64,000 bases of DNA from Steroidobacteraceae bacterium (GTDB lineage Bacteria > Pseudomonadota > Gammaproteobacteria > Steroidobacterales > Steroidobacteraceae), in NCBI GenBank assembly GCA_019634915.1, contig JAHCAN010000010.1:1-64000 (forward strand). The letters are read 5' to 3'. Under the pieces are notes generated by a model. It made no database searches. It was not told where the DNA came from and was given only the letters and a program-made list of their open reading frames with translations. The position numbers and the translations under genes are program-made. Below are positions 60,466-64,000 of the stretch, in pieces. Within the stretch, counting starts at the first letter, position 1; every line of letters begins with the position of its first letter.

Positions 60466-61632
60466 ATGAGCCCGACCCCGGAATTCCTGGCCCCCTCCTC
60501 GCCCCGCGCCACCGTACCGCCCGACCCGACCTATACGTCGTGGGCCCGGCGCGCGATCGCGGAGATGGCGACGCGCGATGGTGAATCGTTCTCGCTGTTC
60601 GAGAGCTCCGTGCCCGAACCGGAGGAGCTGCTGGCCGCGACGATCGCGGCAGCCTTCGCACCAGGGATCCCGACGCGGTACACGAGCGCGTTCCTGAGCG
60701 GCAATCCGTACGTCGTGCGCGAGCTGCAGAAGCACTATGGCGTGGATGCCGCATCGATCCTCTGCACGACGGGCGCGAGCGGCGCGATGTCGCTCGTTTA
60801 CCGGGCGCTGCTGCGGCCCGGCGATCGCATCCTCGTCGAGAACCCCGCCTTCGACCTGTTCGCCGAACTCGCCGGCGCGCAGGGCATCGCCGTCGATCGC
60901 TTCGAGCGTCGCGACGGCGACTTCGCGCTGGATCCGGCCGCCGTCGCCGCCGCGATGCGACCCCGCACGCGGCTCATCGTCTGCACCAACCTGCACAATC
61001 CTTCCGGCGCCATAGCCGGCGCAGACGTGCTGCGCGAGGTCGGCACGATCGCACGTGCGCGCGACGCGCTGGTCGTCGTGGACGAGGTCTATGGCGACTA
61101 TGCCGGCGACGCGCTGGTGCCCGCGGCCACGCTCGGCGCCGAATTCCTGAGCATCAGCAGTCTGACCAAGAACTACGGCCTGAGCACGCTGCGTTGCGGC
61201 TGGGCCGTGGGCCATCCGGGGATCGTCGCGCGCGTGCGCGAAGTGTCGGACGAGCTCGAGTTCGGCGTCTCGAAGCTCGGGCACGCCGTGGCGGCCCACG
61301 TGCTCGAGGAACCCGCGCGCTGGCAGCGCTACTGGCAGGGCATGCTCGACGCGGCGCGCCCGATCATGCAGCACTACCACTCGGGCTGGGCACGCGCAGG
61401 CCTGATCGAAGGGGCGCTGCCCCGCCACGGTTGCATCACGTTCCCGCGTCTCGTCGGCATCGACGACACGAAGGCGTTCTCCGACACGCTCGCGCGCGAA
61501 CAGGCCGTGTACGTCGCACCGGGCGAATACTTCGGGCGCGCGGGCCATGTGCGCATCGGTTTCGCGCAGCCCGCGGCACGCCTTCGGCAGGCGCTCGAAC
61601 GGCTCGACCACGCACTGCGGCAGCGATCATGA
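60466..61632 (+). CDS. Class I/II PLP-dependent aminotransferase
   Basis: This 388-residue protein has the fold-type I pattern: TTGASGAMSLVYRALLRPGDRILVENPAFDLF, NLHNPSGA, VVVDEVYGDY and the PLP lysine in SSLTKNYGLSTLRCGWAVG (about residue 235), with the substrate arginine near the C-terminus (HVRIGFA). It deaminates an amino acid, substrate unknown. The ATG at 60466 is preferred to a TTG at 60436. The stop overlaps the next S10 gene by four bases. Confidence 0.9.
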   Translation: MSPTPEFLAPSSPRATVPPDPTYTSWARRAIAEMATRDGESFSLFESSVPEPEELLAATIAAAFAPGIPTRYTSAFLSGNPYVVRELQKHYGVDAASILCTTGASGAMSLVYRALLRPGDRILVENPAFDLFAELAGAQGIAVDRFERRDGDFALDPAAVAAAMRPRTRLIVCTNLHNPSGAIAGADVLREVGTIARARDALVVVDEVYGDYAGDALVPAATLGAEFLSISSLTKNYGLSTLRCGWAVGHPGIVARVREVSDELEFGVSKLGHAVAAHVLEEPARWQRYWQGMLDAARPIMQHYHSGWARAGLIEGALPRHGCITFPRLVGIDDTKAFSDTLAREQAVYVAPGEYFGRAGHVRIGFAQPAARLRQALERLDHALRQRS

Positions 61633-63128
61633 AAACCCGCCTGCATCTGCTCGCCGCATTGACGCTGCCCGCCCTCGCGCTGGCGCTGATGACCGCCGCG
61701 GCGCCCGCGCGCGCCGCCGGGGAGAACCCGGCGCTGCGACAACCGCTCGCTGCCCACGCACCCGTAGTGCGGCAATTCACCGGCCGCTTCGACGGCAAGA
61801 CGATCCGCTACACCTCCCGCGTCGAAGGGCTCGACATCACCGATGCGAACGGCTGCGCGCGCATCGTCAGCTTCGCGTACACGCGCGACGACGTGAAGGA
61901 TCCGGCGAAGCGGCCGGTCATGTTCCTGTTCAACGGCGGGCCGATCGCGCCTTCGCCGTGGGTGCATCTCGGCGGCCTCGGTCCCTGGCGCCTCGCCGTA
62001 CCCGACGATGTCACGGCGGATCCGTCGACGTTCCGGGTCGTGCCCAATGAATACTCGCCGCTCGACGCCGTCGATCTCGTGTTCGTCGATCCGGCCTCCA
62101 CCGGATGGAGCCGCGTCGCGCCCGGCACGGAACCCGGGGCGTACTACAGCGTGAAGGCCGACGCGCAGCAGTTCGTCGCGTTCATCCGCGCATGGCTTTC
62201 CGCGCACGGCCGCGAGCGCTCGCCGGTGTACATCTTCGGCGAGAGCTACGGCACGAACCGCGCGGCGGAGATCACGGGCCAGCTCGCCGACGCACCCGGC
62301 GCATTCAATCTCGCCGGCGTCTTCCTCTATGGCCAGGCCGTGAACATCCTCGAATACGCGCAGCGGCCCGCGAACATCGTCAGCTACGTCGTGTCGCTGC
62401 CCACGCTCGCCGCCACCGCCTGGTACCACGGCAAGGTCGATCGCAAGGGCCACACGCAGGCCGGTTTCGTCGACGCCTCGCGCCGCTTCGCCGCGCACGA
62501 ATACCTGCCCGCGCTGCTGGCGGGCAATCGCCTGCCGGTGCCCGAGCGCGAGCGCATCGCCGCCGGGCTCGAACGCTACAGCGGCATTCCGGCCACGTGG
62601 TATCTCGCGAACGACCTTCGCATTACGAAAGAGCAGTTCCGAGAAGAGCTTCTGCGCGGCGAGGGGCTGCTGCTCGGCCGCACCGATGCGCGCTACACCG
62701 CGAAACCCGGCCCCGAGGGCCGCGCCGCCGATCCGGCGGGCGTATTGCCGAAAGCCGTGCTCGAGCACTTCGCGGCGTATCGCCGCGAGACGCTGGGCGT
62801 GGACTGGAGCGAGCCCTACCTCAGCGACTCGCCCGTCGCGGATCTCGATGGCTGGAACTGGAGCGGCGGCGCCTCGCCCTTCGGCGACTGGCCTTACTAC
62901 CAGCGCATCACGAAGATGATGGCCGTGAATCCCGCCTTCCGCATCATCGTCGGCAACGGCTGGTACGACACGATGACGACGATGGGCGCCGCCGAACTCG
63001 TCGTGACGCAGTCGGGCTGGGATCCGGCACGCACCACCTTGCGCTACTACGACGGCGGACACATGGGCTATTCGGTCGAGGCGACCGCACGCGCCATCGG
63101 CGAAGACATCCGGGAGCTCGTCAGATGA
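61629..63128 (+). CDS. S10 serine carboxypeptidase-like protein with altered oxyanion motif
   Basis: This 499-residue protein has a signal peptide (to about AAPARA). It has the nucleophile IFGESYGTNRAAE, the probable aspartate in GNGWYDTMTTMG and the histidine in DGGHMGY. The oxyanion segment reads FNGGPIAPSPWVHL where S10 enzymes have GGPG, so one backbone glycine is replaced by isoleucine. It may be active with different geometry, or act as a binding protein. It overlaps genes on both sides by four bases. Confidence 0.88.
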   Translation: MKTRLHLLAALTLPALALALMTAAAPARAAGENPALRQPLAAHAPVVRQFTGRFDGKTIRYTSRVEGLDITDANGCARIVSFAYTRDDVKDPAKRPVMFLFNGGPIAPSPWVHLGGLGPWRLAVPDDVTADPSTFRVVPNEYSPLDAVDLVFVDPASTGWSRVAPGTEPGAYYSVKADAQQFVAFIRAWLSAHGRERSPVYIFGESYGTNRAAEITGQLADAPGAFNLAGVFLYGQAVNILEYAQRPANIVSYVVSLPTLAATAWYHGKVDRKGHTQAGFVDASRRFAAHEYLPALLAGNRLPVPERERIAAGLERYSGIPATWYLANDLRITKEQFREELLRGEGLLLGRTDARYTAKPGPEGRAADPAGVLPKAVLEHFAAYRRETLGVDWSEPYLSDSPVADLDGWNWSGGASPFGDWPYYQRITKMMAVNPAFRIIVGNGWYDTMTTMGAAELVVTQSGWDPARTTLRYYDGGHMGYSVEATARAIGEDIRELVR

Positions 63129-64000
63129 AGACCTTGATCTTCTGCGCACTGCTCGCCATCAGCGGCGCCGTCCACGCCGAACCACGGCAGTACATCTCCG
63201 ACCACCAGGGCGTGTTCGGCGGCCAGCAGATCCGTTACCGCGCGATCGTGCAGGAGCATCTCGTGCCGGGCGCCGACGGCAAGCCGGCCGCCAGCGTCTT
63301 CACGATGACCTACCTGCGCACCGGCCTCAAGCCCGCGCAGGGCGTGGAGCGGCCGGTGATCTTCGCGTTCAACGGCGGGCCCGGCTCGGCCGCGATCTGG
63401 CTGCACATGGGCTTCCTCGGCCCGCAGCGCGTGGACGCGGGCGAGCCCGGCAAGCCGAACACGCTGCCGCCCTTCCGTTACGTGCCGAACGATGACAGCC
63501 CGCTCGACGTCGCCGACATCGTGCTGATCGATCCGCCGGGCACCGGCTACAGCCGCATGCTCGAGGGAGCGGCCCCGCAGTTCTACGCGGTGGACAGCGA
63601 CGCGCAGATGACGGTCGGACTGATCCGCGAGTGGGCGCTGCGGCACGGGCGCCTCAATTCACCGAAGTTCCTCGTGTCCGAAAGCTACGGCACGGTGCGG
63701 GCGGCGGTGGTCGCAAAGCTGCTGGCAGGCGGCCCGATGACGACCGGGCGCATGGACGGCATCGGATTGAACGGCGTCGTGCTGCTCGGCCAGGCGATGG
63801 ACTTCTCGGGTGAAGGCGGCGACCTGCGCTACCTCGCCGCACTGCCGACGATGGCGGCCACCGCCTGTCTGCACGGCAAGGGCCCGGCGTCCTGCACCAG
63901 CGCCGGCCAGGCCGACGCCGCGCGCGCCTTTGCACGCGACACGCTGCTGCCCGCGCTCTATGCGGGCAATCGACTCGATCCCGCGACCCGCAGCAAAGTC
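63125..64000 (+). CDS. S10 serine carboxypeptidase-like peptidase (runs off the window)
   Basis: The first 292 codons of a third S10 gene are present, with an open frame to the window end. It has a signal peptide (ISGAVHA), the oxyanion FNGGPGSAAIWLHM and the nucleophile serine in LVSESYGTVRAAV. The ATG overlaps the preceding stop (ATGA). With the first S10 gene of the locus and the altered one before it, three paralogues serve the same operon group. Confidence 0.9.
   Translation, partial: MKTLIFCALLAISGAVHAEPRQYISDHQGVFGGQQIRYRAIVQEHLVPGADGKPAASVFTMTYLRTGLKPAQGVERPVIFAFNGGPGSAAIWLHMGFLGPQRVDAGEPGKPNTLPPFRYVPNDDSPLDVADIVLIDPPGTGYSRMLEGAAPQFYAVDSDAQMTVGLIREWALRHGRLNSPKFLVSESYGTVRAAVVAKLLAGGPMTTGRMDGIGLNGVVLLGQAMDFSGEGGDLRYLAALPTMAATACLHGKGPASCTSAGQADAARAFARDTLLPALYAGNRLDPATRSKV

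Noticed and set aside
1-64000. CRISPR array, rRNA operon, insertion sequence or prophage genes
   Set aside because: I saw no regularly spaced direct repeats with unique spacers, no rRNA sequence, no transposase or integrase motif and no phage structural genes.

Overview
The window is high-GC chromosomal DNA from a facultatively anaerobic Gammaproteobacterium. Evidence for this is the order polA / (sRNA-sized gap) / engB / cytochrome c4 / dsbA, the tamA-tamB pair, fabA-fabB, the O2-independent ubiquinone genes ubiU-ubiV-ubiT, and membrane-bound nitrate reductase. The wealth of S9, S10, S12 and M61-like exported peptidases with a TonB receptor suggests a proteolytic environmental lineage such as Steroidobacteraceae, Woeseiaceae or Xanthomonadales-like bacteria. 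That lineage is a guess; the class assignment is firmer.

Region 1 (1-6.5 kb): end of a TamA-type barrel, tamB, a tiny membrane protein and a copper P-type ATPase. Region 2 (6.5-26.7 kb) is an anaerobic respiration block: an FNR-type regulator with the four cluster cysteines, ubiU-ubiV, ubiT, ubiD, fabA-fabB, moeA with a DGC-domain gene, then a small unknown gene-narK-narG-narH-narJ-narI-parvulin-narK operon, and convergently a SLAC1/TehA-type channel with a small membrane protein. FNR-type boxes (TTGAT-N4-ATCAA and close variants) lie in front of fnr, ubiU, ubiT/ubiD, fabA and the moeA/nar divergent promoter. Most have a plausible -10 at the spacing expected for a box at -41.5. fabA, and perhaps ubiU, look like leaderless transcripts.

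Region 3 (26.8-35.2 kb): an SDR, DUF6522 and other housekeeping genes: polA, an outer-membrane barrel protein, engB, cytochrome c4, a lipoprotein DsbA, corA. Between the barrel gene and engB is an unannotated ~115-nt candidate small RNA with a sigma-E-like promoter and a strong terminator, at the locus that carries Spot 42 in enterics and ErsA in Pseudomonas.

Region 4 (35.2-47.5 kb) is a D-amino-acid/peptide catabolic locus: DgcA- and DgcN-type genes, RidA, a D-threonine-aldolase-like PLP enzyme, an APC permease, M24, S9 and S12 hydrolases, an esterase and a MurR/RpiR regulator. Five intergenic regions share a 16-bp palindrome (TGWWA-N6-TWWCA), which I propose is the regulator's operator. Region 5 (47.6-51.4 kb): tRNA-Arg(CCG) followed by a small decayed island (AAA/DUF4143 ATPase, nucleotidyltransferase pair, HNH endonuclease) bounded at the far side by a degenerate copy of the tRNA 3' half. 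Region 6 (51.5-64 kb): a second peptide-utilisation locus with a TonB receptor, three S10 carboxypeptidases, an M61-like PDZ peptidase, an APC permease, a Tat-exported class V PLP enzyme, an Lrp/AsnC regulator and a class I aminotransferase. A repeated A/T-centred motif lies in its promoters. The window ends inside the third S10 gene.
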